A stretch of 64,000 nt of DNA from UBA7359 sp964523895 (lineage in GTDB: Bacteria; Pseudomonadota; Gammaproteobacteria; Eutrophobiales; Eutrophobiaceae). Positions 1 through 9,479 of this stretch are shown piece after piece. The DNA lies in contig CAZGBJ010000001.1 of the NCBI GenBank assembly GCA_964523895.1, forward strand, positions 1 to 64,000, read 5' to 3'. The translations under genes were made by a program, and so were the position numbers. Position 1 is the first letter of the stretch, and each line of letters opens with the position of its first letter. Under the pieces are notes generated by a model. It was not told the origin of the DNA. It saw nothing but the letters and a program-made list of their open reading frames with translations, and did not search any database.

Positions 1-72
1 TTTGTACGTTCAAATTTTTCCTTAGACACGGCTAATTACCTCTTCTATACCTTAATAATTAAATCCCAAAAG

Positions 73-148
<76 letters not shown>

Positions 149-220
149 AATAAACCCGTTTCAGCACTACTTTAAGTGACTGATTTCACTTAATATAATA
201 ATCAGCCACTACCTATATAT

Positions 221-294
221 TGGAGCGGGTGATGGGAATCGAACCCACACCATCAGCTTGGAAGGCTGAGGTTCTACCGTTGAACTACACCCGC
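221..294 (-). tRNA. tRNA-Gly (TCC)
   Basis: The reverse complement is a 74-nt cloverleaf with acceptor GCGGGTG/CACCCGC, encoded CCA at 221-223, T-loop GGTTCGATTCC, and anticodon stem TCAGC/GCTGA with loop CTTCCAA, giving anticodon TCC (glycine). It lies between tRNA-Tyr and tRNA-Thr on the same strand with short spacers, so all three are probably processed from one transcript. Confidence 0.97.
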
Positions 295-356
295 CTCGTC
301 TTACACCACCATTTGCTATCAATTTGACAGCACAACTCCATACATTCTTAATATTT

Positions 357-441
357 TGGTGGAGGGGGTAGGATTCGAACCTACGAAGGCTGAGCCAACA
401 GATTTACAGTCTGCCCTCGTTGACCGCTTGAGTACCCCTCC
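357..441 (-). tRNA. tRNA-Tyr (GTA)
   Basis: The reverse complement is an 85-nt class II tRNA with a long variable arm. The acceptor GGAGGGG pairs with CCCCTCC, the CCA end is encoded at 357-359, and the anticodon loop TGTAAAT gives GTA (tyrosine). It is the first gene of the Tyr-Gly-Thr run, 16 nt downstream of a strong promoter-like sequence. Confidence 0.97.
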
Positions 442-456
442 AAAATTCAGCCGGCT

Positions 457-485
457 ATTTTGAGAGAATCAATTACCGCTGTCAA
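457..485 (-). promoter_or_regulatory. Sigma-70 promoter of the tRNA operon
   Basis: On the minus strand there is a perfect -35 TTGACA (480-485), a 17-nt spacer and a -10 CAAAAT (457-462), immediately followed by the GC-rich stretch AGCCGGC. A GC-rich discriminator after the -10 is typical of stable-RNA promoters under stringent (ppGpp/DksA) control. The position just ahead of tRNA-Tyr fits one promoter for the three tRNAs and possibly tuf. The motifs are seen; the stringent control is inferred. Confidence 0.72.
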
Positions 486-512
486 CAGTGTTAATAGAAG
501 TATTTATCGATG

Positions 513-1067
513 TTAGCTCGAACGGACAATATTTCCAGTTTGGGCATCCCTTATCTCCGTTGGCTGCAGAGTGTTAGTAATTTTGCCAGGTATCACATAA
601 TCAATATCCGTTTTGAAATATGAAGATACTTGTTGACTGGACTTTGCAGGGTTAGCTGCTTGCGGATTAGCGCTGGTTGAAACAATCGGACCTAATTCTT
701 CACACAGCGCCCGTACGACCGAATGAGCACTCACCCGTACTGCCAAAGTATTATGATCGCCCGTCAACCAATAAGGCGTAGTATCTTTTGACGGAACCAA
801 CCATGTAACAGAACCTGGCCAACTATCTTGAATGGTTTGACTATCTTTAACTTTTGAAAAGTCTACAAACATATTGAGTTGCTCGATACTGGCAGCAACC
901 AGAATTAACCCTTTACCAACCGAACGTTGTTTTAATTTTAAAATCCGTTGTACGGAATGTTCGTTAAATGGCAAACAGCCAAGACCAAAGACCGCCTCTG
1001 TTGGATAAGCAATTATTCCACCCGTCTCACAAATATGGATAGCTTGCTTCAAATGCTGCGAATTCAT
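513..1067 (-). CDS. tsaC: L-threonylcarbamoyladenylate synthase (TsaC/YrdC family)
   Basis: 184 residues, the length of the short bacterial TsaC rather than the longer Sua5. The enzyme makes threonylcarbamoyl-AMP from threonine, bicarbonate and ATP for t6A at position 37 of ANN-decoding tRNAs. Visible family signatures are YPTEAVFGLGCLP near residue 21, a KQRSVGKGLILV basic motif near 46 and the GPIVSTSANP segment near 126. It is followed upstream by topA, smg and dprA on the same strand. In E. coli tsaC sits with yrdD, smg and dprA, and yrdD resembles topoisomerase zinc ribbons, so topA here occupies the yrdD place. No strong Shine-Dalgarno precedes the ATG. Confidence 0.93.
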   Translation of the reverse strand: MNSQHLKQAIHICETGGIIAYPTEAVFGLGCLPFNEHSVQRILKLKQRSVGKGLILVAASIEQLNMFVDFSKVKDSQTIQDSWPGSVTWLVPSKDTTPYWLTGDHNTLAVRVSAHSVVRALCEELGPIVSTSANPQAANPAKSSQQVSSYFKTDIDYVIPGKITNTLQPTEIRDAQTGNIVRSS

Positions 1068-1103
1068 CTGAGGTTAAATTAAAAGTGTTCGATAGCTTAT
1101 CTG

Positions 1104-3527
1104 CTAATCGGATTTTTTAGAGGTCGCTTTTTTACTGGCTTTTTTCTTAGTTGCTGCCTTTTTACTAGTCGCTTTTTTACTCGTCTTTTTCTTGCTTGTT
1201 GTTTTTTTACTGGCTGTTTTCTTTTTAGTTTTCTTTTTACCACGTCGAGAAACGGGAGCCGCTTCAATCATAGCAACACATTCTTCAAGCGTTAGACTCG
1301 CAGGTTCTTTGTCTTTAGGAATTTTGGCATTCTTGTTCCCATCAGTAACATAAGGACCATAACGTCCGTTCAAAACAGAGATACCTTCTTTCTCAAATAT
1401 CTTGATTTGTTTTTCTGCGTCGGCTTTTTTCTTTTCTGCCACGAGTTCAAGTGCGCGTTCAAGCGTCACTGTATAAGGGTCATCTTCTTTTGGTAATGAC
1501 ACAAATTTACTTGCATACCTTATATAAGGGCCAAAGCGTCCAACACTAGCAGCCACTTCTTCCCCTTCCGCAGTTTCGCCTAATAACCTGGGTAATTTAA
1601 AAAGCTCTAACGCTTCTTCTAATGTAATGCTATCCAGTTTTTGTCCGGGTCGTAAACCGGCAAATTTAGGTTTATCTTCATCATCTTTAGTGCCCTCTTG
1701 AGCATAGGGGCCATAACGGCCAATACGGACAGACACTTCCTTTCCTGATTTCGGATGGACGCCCAATACTCTTGCCTGAGCAACTTCACTGCGACTGACA
1801 TTCTCTTCTATATCGTCAACTTGTTTTATGAATGGCTCCCAAAAACCTTTTAATAACGGTATCCAATCTTTCTCACCTCGAGAAATTGCATCTAAATCAT
1901 CTTCAAGCTTTGCCGTAAATTCATAGTCAACATAACTATTAAAATGGTTGGTCAAAAAATTATTTACTATTTTACCAACGTCAGTTGGATGAAAGCGTTT
2001 GTTTTCAACTTCGACATACTCTCTATTTCGAAGCGTTGAAATAATATTAGCGTAAGTTGAAGGACGACCTATACCATATTCCTCAAGTGATTTTACCAGG
2101 CTTGCTTCTGAATAACGTGGCGGTGGTTCTGTAAAATGTTGCTCATCACGAATTTGTTTAAGCGTGACCTTCTCGCCTTCTTTCAATTGTGGCAACATCT
2201 TTTCATCGTCATCACCTTTAGAATCATCCTTGCCTTCCAGATAAACTTCCATAAAACCTGGTTCAGCGATAGCAGAGCCATTAGCTCTGAATAAATTACC
2301 TGCTCCGCATGACATATCAACAGCAACAGTATCAATCGTTGCATGCTTCATTTGACATGCCATCGCTCTTTTCCAGATTAATTCATAAAGTTTGAATTGA
2401 TCATCAGTCAAACTGCTCTTAATTTCCTTTGGCACTCGGGTAAATGATGTTGGACGAATTGCTTCATGCGCTTCCTGGGCATTTTTAGATTTAGTTTTGA
2501 AAACTCTTGGCTCATCAGGTAAAGCATTTTTACCATAGCGCGAAACAATAAAAGACCGTACTTCATCAATCGCTTCCTGTGCCAGGTTCACTGAATCAGT
2601 ACGCATGTAGGTAATTAAACCTACTGCACCTTCACCAACATCGATACCTTCATAAAGTTGTTGCGCTGTTCTCATGGCACGTTGAGCGGTAAAGCCCAAC
2701 TTTCTAACCGCTTCCTGTTGCATAGTAGAAGTAATAAACGGCGCAGCAGGCTGGCGTTTACGTTGTTTCCTGGTTACAGCTTCTATCAACAGTTCACCTG
2801 CTGCTGCTTTTTCTAATTGTGATTTTATGTCTGCCGCATGTTCAGTTTTTTCTATACTGAATTGTTTCACCTTCTCATTATCAAACTGAGTCAACTTACC
2901 AAGAAAGCTACTACTTTTATGCTCCAGATCGGCTTCAATCGTCCAATATTCCCTTGGAATAAATGCTTCAATTTCTTTTTCACGCTCTGCAATCATTCTT
3001 AGTGCGGGAGATTGAACGCGTCCTGCTGATAATCCTCTTTGAATTTTTTTCCAAAGCAACGGAGATAAATTAAAACCGACCAGATAATCAAGCACACGGC
3101 GTGCAAGTTGCGCATCAATTAAATTCGTAGCTAGTTCTCTCGGGTTTTTTATTGCATCCTGTATTGCGCTTTTTGTAACTTCATGAAAGACAACTCTTTC
3201 CACTTTCTTATCTTGCAAACAATTTTTCTCTTTTAATAATTCATACAGATGCCATGAAATAGCTTCGCCTTCGCGATCCGGATCAGTCGCAAGATATAAT
3301 GTATCCGCTTTTTTCAGGGCCTTTTTAATCGCCTCAACATGTTTGGTATTCTTTTCAATCGCTTGATAGCGCATGGAGAAATCATTTTCAGTATCGACTG
3401 CACCGGTTTTTGGTAGAAGATCACGGACATGACCATACGATGCCAAAACCTTAAAACCCTTTCCAAGATAACGTTCAAGTGTTTTACATTTAGCGGGAGA
3501 TTCGACGACTACAAGAGAACTACTCAT
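1104..3527 (-). CDS. topA: DNA topoisomerase I (type IA)
   Basis: 807 residues. It relaxes negative supercoils by transient single-strand cleavage. Visible: N-terminal Toprim domain with ESPAK (9-13) and the metal-binding DPDREGE (82-88), and the catalytic tyrosine at 307 in ITYMRTDS. The family motif EYGIGRPSTYA lies about midway. The C-terminus carries three GRYGPY/GRFGPY-type topoisomerase C-terminal repeats and then about 40 residues made almost only of K, T, S and A in TSKK-like units. No Cys4 zinc ribbons are present, unlike E. coli TopA. The lysine tail probably supplies nonspecific DNA binding (inference). The AT-rich repeat coding for the tail (about 1110-1240) contains long T runs. 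Confidence 0.96.
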   Translation of the reverse strand: MSSSLVVVESPAKCKTLERYLGKGFKVLASYGHVRDLLPKTGAVDTENDFSMRYQAIEKNTKHVEAIKKALKKADTLYLATDPDREGEAISWHLYELLKEKNCLQDKKVERVVFHEVTKSAIQDAIKNPRELATNLIDAQLARRVLDYLVGFNLSPLLWKKIQRGLSAGRVQSPALRMIAEREKEIEAFIPREYWTIEADLEHKSSSFLGKLTQFDNEKVKQFSIEKTEHAADIKSQLEKAAAGELLIEAVTRKQRKRQPAAPFITSTMQQEAVRKLGFTAQRAMRTAQQLYEGIDVGEGAVGLITYMRTDSVNLAQEAIDEVRSFIVSRYGKNALPDEPRVFKTKSKNAQEAHEAIRPTSFTRVPKEIKSSLTDDQFKLYELIWKRAMACQMKHATIDTVAVDMSCGAGNLFRANGSAIAEPGFMEVYLEGKDDSKGDDDEKMLPQLKEGEKVTLKQIRDEQHFTEPPPRYSEASLVKSLEEYGIGRPSTYANIISTLRNREYVEVENKRFHPTDVGKIVNNFLTNHFNSYVDYEFTAKLEDDLDAISRGEKDWIPLLKGFWEPFIKQVDDIEENVSRSEVAQARVLGVHPKSGKEVSVRIGRYGPYAQEGTKDDEDKPKFAGLRPGQKLDSITLEEALELFKLPRLLGETAEGEEVAASVGRFGPYIRYASKFVSLPKEDDPYTVTLERALELVAEKKKADAEKQIKIFEKEGISVLNGRYGPYVTDGNKNAKIPKDKEPASLTLEECVAMIEAAPVSRRGKKKTKKKTASKKTTSKKKTSKKATSKKAATKKKASKKATSKKSD

Positions 3528-3614
3528 ATTAGGTAAACAATATCACTTTCTATAATTATGAAATAAAAAATTAAAACCAGTATGTGATGGGGATATCAAA
3601 TTTTATTTGATGAA

Positions 3615-4091
3615 CTAATGAACGACTGCACTAAGATCGTCCATAACGATATCTTCCATCCAGACAAACGCTGCTTCTTTACCCGGTCTATTAAATAAAA
3701 CCATCAAAACAACCCACTTAAGTTGCTGTAACTCTATTGAATCTGTTTCAAGAGCCATTACTCGATCAATAACAAGCTCGCGATCTTCTGCATCAAGCAC
3801 ACCCGACTGCTCAAGAAACAATAAAAAACCCTTACAATTAACATCAAGTTTTTCATTTTCAACATCATTAAAAACCCTTATTGACATGGAACGCAGAACA
3901 TCGACATCCAACTTATCCTTCTGCATCGCCAAGCCTTCCAGCCAATCAATTGCCTTATCAACTTGTGTATCAGCAAAGCCTGCCTGAACTAATTGAGTTT
4001 TCAAATCTTGTTGATCTGGCGTTATCTCGAGTTCTTCTTCGACATAATGATCAAACAAATATATAAGTACATCTAAAACGGATTCTTTCAT
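3615..4091 (-). CDS. smg: Smg family protein (DUF494)
   Basis: 158 residues. The opening MKESVLDVLIYLFDHY and the following acidic, helical sequence (ITPDQQDLKTQLVQAGF, then KAIDWLEGL near residue 45) are the recognisable Smg pattern. The family is conserved beside dprA in many proteobacteria; its biochemical role is not established. The gene lies 26 nt upstream of dprA on the same strand, the order expected from E. coli smg-dprA. Function beyond family membership is unknown. Confidence 0.9.
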   Translation of the reverse strand: MKESVLDVLIYLFDHYVEEELEITPDQQDLKTQLVQAGFADTQVDKAIDWLEGLAMQKDKLDVDVLRSMSIRVFNDVENEKLDVNCKGFLLFLEQSGVLDAEDRELVIDRVMALETDSIELQQLKWVVLMVLFNRPGKEAAFVWMEDIVMDDLSAVVH

Positions 4092-4117
4092 AAATTACAA
4101 TCTCTACTGGCCAATCT

Positions 4118-5233
4118 CTATGAACAACGACAATACTTACCTCCTTGTTGGGATTCAATCATTCCTTGAAGTTCCAATATTAATAGCATGGAGGAAACTA
4201 CTTCTGCCGTCAATCCTGATAATTTAACCAGATTATCCACTGACACAATATCGTAAGCCATACTGTCTAGCAGTCGTTTATAGTCTGGATCCAGATTTTC
4301 GTATTTTTGTTGACTGGATTCGACAGGAATTGATTTATTTAACACTATACTGACCATTGGTGCTAGCTCATCAATTATATCATTAACCGTTTCGACTAAC
4401 TTTGCCCCTTGCTTGATTAAACTATGCGTCCCTCTAGCGAGAGGATTATGAATAGAACCGGGGATTGCAAACACATCTCTACCCTGTTCCAACGCATAAT
4501 TTGCAGTAATCAACGAGCCACTTTTTTTAGCCGCCTCAACGACTAATACGCCTGCACTCATACCACTGATAATACGGTTACGTTGAGGAAAATTACCGGG
4601 ATTAGGTTTCGTATCAGGTGGGTATTCTGAAAGAAGCAAACCCTCTTCGATTATTTGACTGGCAATTTTTTTGTGACGTGACGGATATATGCTATTTAAA
4701 CCATTACCTAACACGGCAACGGTAGAGCAATTCACTTTTAATGCGCCAAGATGACTATGATAATCAATGCCTAAAGCAAGTCCACTACAGATTGTTAAAC
4801 CTGATTTTGATAATTCTGCCGCAAAATCTTCAGCTAACCTCTTTCCTCCTGTAGTAGGATTTCGACTGCCAACAACGGCAAAATGTACATAACCCAGTAC
4901 CTCGCGCTGCCCAATAGCAAATAAAACAGACGGTGCTGTGTGAATTGATTTTAATAACTCTGGATAATCATCATCGTCAATGGTAATTAAATGATGCTGC
5001 GGTTTATTTAACCAATCCAGAATTTTATTTATTTGTTCATTATCCGGATTGTGTAGTGATCTTATTGAAACTTCGTTTAATCCGAAACCGGCTAAATTTC
5101 TAGAATCACACGTAAGAATATTTTGAGGATTATTAAACTCGAGTAGTAATTTATTACAGGTGCTGGGGCCAATTCCTTTAGCCAAGGTAAGAGACAACCA
5201 GTTTTTATAATTTTCCGTAACATCCATGTCCAT
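4118..5233 (-). CDS. dprA: DNA-processing protein DprA
   Basis: 371 residues. DprA binds incoming single-stranded DNA and loads RecA during natural transformation; it is also widely kept in bacteria not known to be competent. Visible: a helix-hairpin-helix-like N-terminus (LAKGIGPSTCNKLL near 18), then the Rossmann-like core with VGSRNPTTGGKRLAEDF, SGLALGIDYHSHLGAL, VAVLGNGLNSIYP and FPQRNRIISGMS motifs (about 125-225), the GRDVFAIPGSI motif, and a C-terminal winged-helix region (about 305-371). An msh pilus locus lies in the same window, but MSHA is an adhesion pilus and does not by itself imply DNA uptake. Confidence 0.95.
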   Translation of the reverse strand: MDMDVTENYKNWLSLTLAKGIGPSTCNKLLLEFNNPQNILTCDSRNLAGFGLNEVSIRSLHNPDNEQINKILDWLNKPQHHLITIDDDDYPELLKSIHTAPSVLFAIGQREVLGYVHFAVVGSRNPTTGGKRLAEDFAAELSKSGLTICSGLALGIDYHSHLGALKVNCSTVAVLGNGLNSIYPSRHKKIASQIIEEGLLLSEYPPDTKPNPGNFPQRNRIISGMSAGVLVVEAAKKSGSLITANYALEQGRDVFAIPGSIHNPLARGTHSLIKQGAKLVETVNDIIDELAPMVSIVLNKSIPVESSQQKYENLDPDYKRLLDSMAYDIVSVDNLVKLSGLTAEVVSSMLLILELQGMIESQQGGKYCRCS

Positions 5234-5337
5234 ATGAACTCCTTGTATAATACCTACCTCATAATCACACTTAGTAAATAAGAATCGATATTATTTTATT
5301 GCTTCCATGCAATAAACAGATTAGTAAACCGCTAGTT

Positions 5338-6561
5338 CTATAAGCTTCTTACTGCATCGAGTACATGTACTGGTCCTTGTGTTTCCATAACCAGAGCATA
5401 ACTCACTTTATTAAATGTTCTAAAGACCATAACAACGCCGACATATTCTTCTGGTAAAGTTATATCTTCAGTCTTGGCTTGCTGATTAGCAATAGTGGGG
5501 AATGTTTTATTAAATGACTCAATGCCATCCTCAACAGCATGTACAATTTTGGTAAAAGTTGACCCAATATCACTAGTTGCTTTAGCTAATTCTTCAGCTC
5601 TTTCAGCTTCTTTTTCTGCCTGATTCTTAGGAATGTTCGGTCCAATTCTATCTTGTACAACATAACCACGCTGATAAATACCTAATACATTCCCGGCTTC
5701 AACACCTTGTTCTTCTCCAAGACTGAGAACAACAATCTGGTACTGTCCAATTTGTGAAACCCCATCGACAACCGAAAGAATACTGCCTTCCACTTCACTA
5801 GCAGTTGGGCCAGGGAAAAATTCCGTGCTGATATCTTCATCGGACTGAGAAATTAATCTATCACCTATTAATATCTCTCTATCAACGTCAGTCACTATGG
5901 CAGAAGCAGGGTCACCTTTCTGTTTCAGTGTTGCATCTCCTACATAAAGTGCTTCATATCCCAATATTTCCTCTTCATCATCGTCATCTTTTTTAGGCTT
6001 TATATAAGCTGGGCCTTTACGATAAATAGAATACCGGACATCGTCTGAATCTTCGGCTATACCACGGATATAGATTGTATTCCCTGTTGCAGCAATCAAA
6101 TGTTCATCGTAACTTGAAACGACGTAAGGCCAATGATCCATTTCATTTTCATCAAGAACAATAGGTCGTTCTAAAAATTGTTGTATCGCATCCAGAGGAA
6201 TCGTTGGAATAGCTTCAGCATTATCCGAACTGCGAATTTCAGGTGAAAGTTTAACGTTTCTACCGGAAACAACCTGAGCTGTTCCTCGGTTAACATTTAA
6301 TACTGGCTGCCCATCTTGATAACTAAGAGAAATAATATCTCCCGGATAAATCAAATGTGGATTTTCAATTTGCGGATTAACACCCCAAATTTCTGACCAG
6401 CGCCATGGCTGCTCTAGAAAGCGGGCTGAAATATCCCAAAGTGTGTCACCTTTGACAACTGTATATGATTCCGGATGAGCTGGATTAATCATTAATTCAT
6501 CCGCGCTCACACTGATTGTCAGCAGAAAAATCGCGAATGAAATTAGAATTTTATTCAACAT
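5338..6561 (-). CDS. Secreted LysM-domain protein
   Basis: 407 residues. A signal peptide (MLNKILISFAIFLLTISVSA) is followed by one LysM domain at about 33-82 (YTVVKGDTLWDISARFL ... NPHLIYPGDIISL), which binds peptidoglycan glycan chains. The remainder has no motif I recognise; it includes an acidic DDDDEEE patch and a coiled-coil-prone AEKEAERAEELAKA stretch. Proteins of this layout sit next to dprA in many gammaproteobacteria, often divergently from def, as here. A periplasmic peptidoglycan-associated role is inferred; no catalytic domain is visible. Confidence 0.85.
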   Translation of the reverse strand: MLNKILISFAIFLLTISVSADELMINPAHPESYTVVKGDTLWDISARFLEQPWRWSEIWGVNPQIENPHLIYPGDIISLSYQDGQPVLNVNRGTAQVVSGRNVKLSPEIRSSDNAEAIPTIPLDAIQQFLERPIVLDENEMDHWPYVVSSYDEHLIAATGNTIYIRGIAEDSDDVRYSIYRKGPAYIKPKKDDDDEEEILGYEALYVGDATLKQKGDPASAIVTDVDREILIGDRLISQSDEDISTEFFPGPTASEVEGSILSVVDGVSQIGQYQIVVLSLGEEQGVEAGNVLGIYQRGYVVQDRIGPNIPKNQAEKEAERAEELAKATSDIGSTFTKIVHAVEDGIESFNKTFPTIANQQAKTEDITLPEEYVGVVMVFRTFNKVSYALVMETQGPVHVLDAVRSL

Positions 6562-6715
6562 GTCTATTACCTTACGTAGGTTCCTTAATGTAGATTAGCA
6601 AAAACTATAACAAAATGTTAGTAGATAACACATATTATTGTGGTTTTACTGCAACAATCCAGTTTTCCTATATACTATTCAGATAGTTATGACCTTTTTT
6701 GGAGTTAATATTGCT

Positions 6716-7228
6716 ATGGCAATACTTGAAGTTTTACATTTTCCTGATGAACGTCTCCGCAATAAAGCATTGCCGGTTGAGCATATAAACTCAGATATCA
6801 AAGAAATTGCCACAAATATGCTGGAAACGATGTATGTCGAAAGTGGTATTGGCCTTGCTGCAACTCAAGTCAATATACAAAAAAGAATCGTCGTTATTGA
6901 CCTGTCTGAAGAAAGAAATGAGCCATTAATATTAGTTAACCCTGAGATAAGCAAACTTGAAGGCAAGGAGACCACGCGTGAAGGTTGTTTATCTGTGCCT
7001 GATTATTTCGATATTGTAGAACGCGCTGAAAACATCGAGTTCAACTATAAAACACTTGATAATCAATTAGTTGAGGCTAAAGCTGACGGCTTATTAGCAG
7101 TCTGCATCCAACATGAAATTGACCATTTAAATGGCAAATTATTCATTGATTATCTTTCGCCCCTTAAACGCCAGCGCCTTAAGAAAAAAATCGAGAAACT
7201 GGAAAAACAAGAAGATTACGTCTTGTGA
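6716..7228 (+). CDS. def: Peptide deformylase
   Basis: 170 residues from ATG 6716. This start gives the normal N-terminus MAILEVLHFPDERLR and has GGAG at 6701-6704; the open frame extends 26 codons further upstream, but that part resembles no deformylase. The enzyme removes the formyl group from nascent proteins using Fe/Zn. All three signatures are present: GIGLAATQ (44-51), EGCLSVP with metal ligand Cys91, and HEIDHLNG (His133, Glu134, His137). It opens a plus-strand operon with fmt, which starts inside its stop codon. Confidence 0.97.
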   Translation: MAILEVLHFPDERLRNKALPVEHINSDIKEIATNMLETMYVESGIGLAATQVNIQKRIVVIDLSEERNEPLILVNPEISKLEGKETTREGCLSVPDYFDIVERAENIEFNYKTLDNQLVEAKADGLLAVCIQHEIDHLNGKLFIDYLSPLKRQRLKKKIEKLEKQEDYVL

Positions 7229-8166
7229 CTCAAAACAAATTAAGACTGGCATTCGCTGGAACGCCTGAGCTCGCACGAAAAGTACTCGAATCATTGATTG
7301 ATGCAGCTGAGCATACGGTAGAAGTCGTACTTACCCAGCCTGACCGACCCGCTGGTAGAGGTCGCAAAATTAAACAAAGTGAAGTCAAACTTTGTGCTCT
7401 GAATAATAATATTCCAGTCTTACAGCCAGCAAAATCTGATGAACTCAAAGCAGAATATTTAAAGAATTGTGATTTGATGCTGGTTGTCGCCTATGGCTTG
7501 TTAATAACACCGGAAGTGCTGGATAAAACCAAATTAGGTTGTATCAATATACATACTTCTTTACTTCCCCGTTGGCGTGGAGCAGCACCTATTCAACGGG
7601 CCATTGAAGCTGGAGACAAGGAAACCGGTATTACACTGATGCAAATGGAAGCTGGACTAGATACTGGCCCAATTATGGAACAAATAACTTGTCCAATTCA
7701 CAGTCAGGATACTGGTGGTTTGTTACATGACCGATTAGCAGAGATCAGTGCTGATAATATCAATACTTTTTTAACACGCATTGCCAAAAACGAATCAGTA
7801 TTTATTAAACAAAATGAATCAAAAACAATTTATGCAAACAAAATTTCCAAACAAGAAGCAAAACTTGATTGGAGCAAACCTGCAATTGAACTGGAAAGAA
7901 AAGTTCGAGCATTTAATCCATTTCCTGTTGCACACACGCAAATAAATAATCTCAATATAAGAGTATGGGAGACAAAAATAAAAAACGATCCGAAAAATTT
8001 ACCATCAGGAACCATACTCGATAGTAAATCAAGTCTGGATATTGTTACTGGTGATGGTGTTTTGTCCATTACAAAACTGCAGTTACCAGGAAAGCGGATA
8101 ATGGCAGCAAAAGATTTTTTAAATGGTCATCCTGATTTTTTCACTGAAAATCTTGTAACAAGTTAA
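7225..8166 (+). CDS. fmt: Methionyl-tRNA formyltransferase
   Basis: 313 residues starting at GTG 7225, which overlaps the def stop as GTGA and suggests translational coupling. It formylates initiator Met-tRNA with 10-formyl-THF. The catalytic segment CINIHTSLLPRWRGAAPIQ has Asn108 and His110, followed by EAGLDTGPI with Asp146. An OB-fold C-terminal domain (about 205-313) contacts tRNA. With def it forms the usual formylation/deformylation pair. Confidence 0.97.
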   Translation: MTQNKLRLAFAGTPELARKVLESLIDAAEHTVEVVLTQPDRPAGRGRKIKQSEVKLCALNNNIPVLQPAKSDELKAEYLKNCDLMLVVAYGLLITPEVLDKTKLGCINIHTSLLPRWRGAAPIQRAIEAGDKETGITLMQMEAGLDTGPIMEQITCPIHSQDTGGLLHDRLAEISADNINTFLTRIAKNESVFIKQNESKTIYANKISKQEAKLDWSKPAIELERKVRAFNPFPVAHTQINNLNIRVWETKIKNDPKNLPSGTILDSKSSLDIVTGDGVLSITKLQLPGKRIMAAKDFLNGHPDFFTENLVTS

Positions 8167-8176
8167 ACTTTTTTCC

Positions 8177-9475
8177 ATGTCATCTCGTCTAATAGCAAAC
8201 CAAATCATTGATCAGATCATTGAAGAAAAGATCACCCTGTCAAAAGCACTACACAATAACGAATCCTTTAACTTGGCACAAAAAGATAAAGCTTTAATTC
8301 AGGAAATTAGTTATGGAACTTTCCGCTGGTATATTCAACTCGAACATATTCTTAATCAGCTACTGGAAAAACGCTTAAAGAAAAAAGACAGCCGTCTTAA
8401 ACACTTAATGATGATTGGTTTATATCAACTCACTCATATGCGCATCCCAGCTCACGCTGTTGTATCGGAAACAGTGGAAACTTGTAAAAAAATAAAAATG
8501 GAGTGGGCTAAAGGACTAGTTAATGCAATATTGCGTCGATACATCAGGGAAGCCGATAAACTTGATCCTTTACTTAATGATAATGAAACCGTACGAACAT
8601 CACATCCGCTATGGTTAATTGAACAACTAAAATTGGATTGGCCTGATGAATGGGAAAAGGTTCTTGATGCTAATAACCAGCGACCTCCTATGTACCTTCG
8701 TGTCAATCAACTTCATCATGATCGAGAGCAATATTTAATCAAGTTGAAAGAGGCAGGTATTGAAGGGAAAGCCACACCTTATTCAAGCCATGGCGTACTA
8801 CTTAAACATGCCAAAGATGTTGATCAACTTCCCGGTTTTAATAAAGGAGAAGTGTCTGTTCAGGAACTCGCTGCCCAATTATCTGTAGAGTTACTTGATT
8901 TAAAGCCGGAGCAAAATGTTCTTGATGCCTGCGCGGCGCCTGGAGGTAAAAGCGCACATATACTGGAATCGCAAGTAGATATAAATTCTTTAACCGCTGT
9001 CGAAAAAGATCCCAATCGCGCTAAAAAATTATCTGAGACTCTGAAGAGACTTAATCTACATGCAATAATAAAAATATCAGATATTAATGATCTTGATCAG
9101 TGGTGGAACAAAGAAAATTTTGACCGAATTCTTTTAGATGCTCCTTGCTCTGCTACGGGCGTAATACGTCGTCATCCCGATATAAAATTTTTAAGAACAC
9201 CTGAGGAAGTCAGCAAAATATGTGAATTACAAATGAAGCTTTTAAACACGCTATGGCAAACATTAAAGTCAGGTGGATTATTATTATATGTAACATGCTC
9301 AATTCTTAAACAGGAAAATTCAGACTTGATAGAACAATTCATAACTAACAACAATGATTGCACACTCAAGCCTATTAAAGTGCAATGGGGAGTAGATACA
9401 GGTTATGGCAGGCAAATATTGACCGGACAAGATAACATGGATGGTTTCTTCTATGCTTGTCTTGAAAAAAAATAA
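8177..9475 (+). CDS. rsmB: 16S rRNA m5C967 methyltransferase
   Basis: 432 residues. An N-terminal NusB-like domain (about 1-140) precedes a Rossmann methyltransferase domain. SAM-binding motif I is LDACAAPGGKSAH (near 248), motif IV LLDAPCSATGVIRRHPD (near 320) holds the proline-cysteine pair, and motif VI YVTCSIL (near 372) holds the second cysteine. Length and motif order match RsmB/Sun. It follows fmt by 10 nt, as in E. coli def-fmt-rsmB-trkA, with three genes inserted here before trkA. Confidence 0.96.
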   Translation: MSSRLIANQIIDQIIEEKITLSKALHNNESFNLAQKDKALIQEISYGTFRWYIQLEHILNQLLEKRLKKKDSRLKHLMMIGLYQLTHMRIPAHAVVSETVETCKKIKMEWAKGLVNAILRRYIREADKLDPLLNDNETVRTSHPLWLIEQLKLDWPDEWEKVLDANNQRPPMYLRVNQLHHDREQYLIKLKEAGIEGKATPYSSHGVLLKHAKDVDQLPGFNKGEVSVQELAAQLSVELLDLKPEQNVLDACAAPGGKSAHILESQVDINSLTAVEKDPNRAKKLSETLKRLNLHAIIKISDINDLDQWWNKENFDRILLDAPCSATGVIRRHPDIKFLRTPEEVSKICELQMKLLNTLWQTLKSGGLLLYVTCSILKQENSDLIEQFITNNNDCTLKPIKVQWGVDTGYGRQILTGQDNMDGFFYACLEKK

Positions 9476-9479
9476 AACT

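Noticed and set aside
6638..6715. 26-codon N-terminal extension of peptide deformylase
   Set aside because: The extension has no family similarity and the GGAG at 6701-6704 serves the ATG at 6716.
9441..9479. Upstream start for the DUF4390 gene inside rsmB
   Set aside because: The extra 13 residues precede a complete signal peptide; the ATG at 9480 places it correctly after the rsmB stop.
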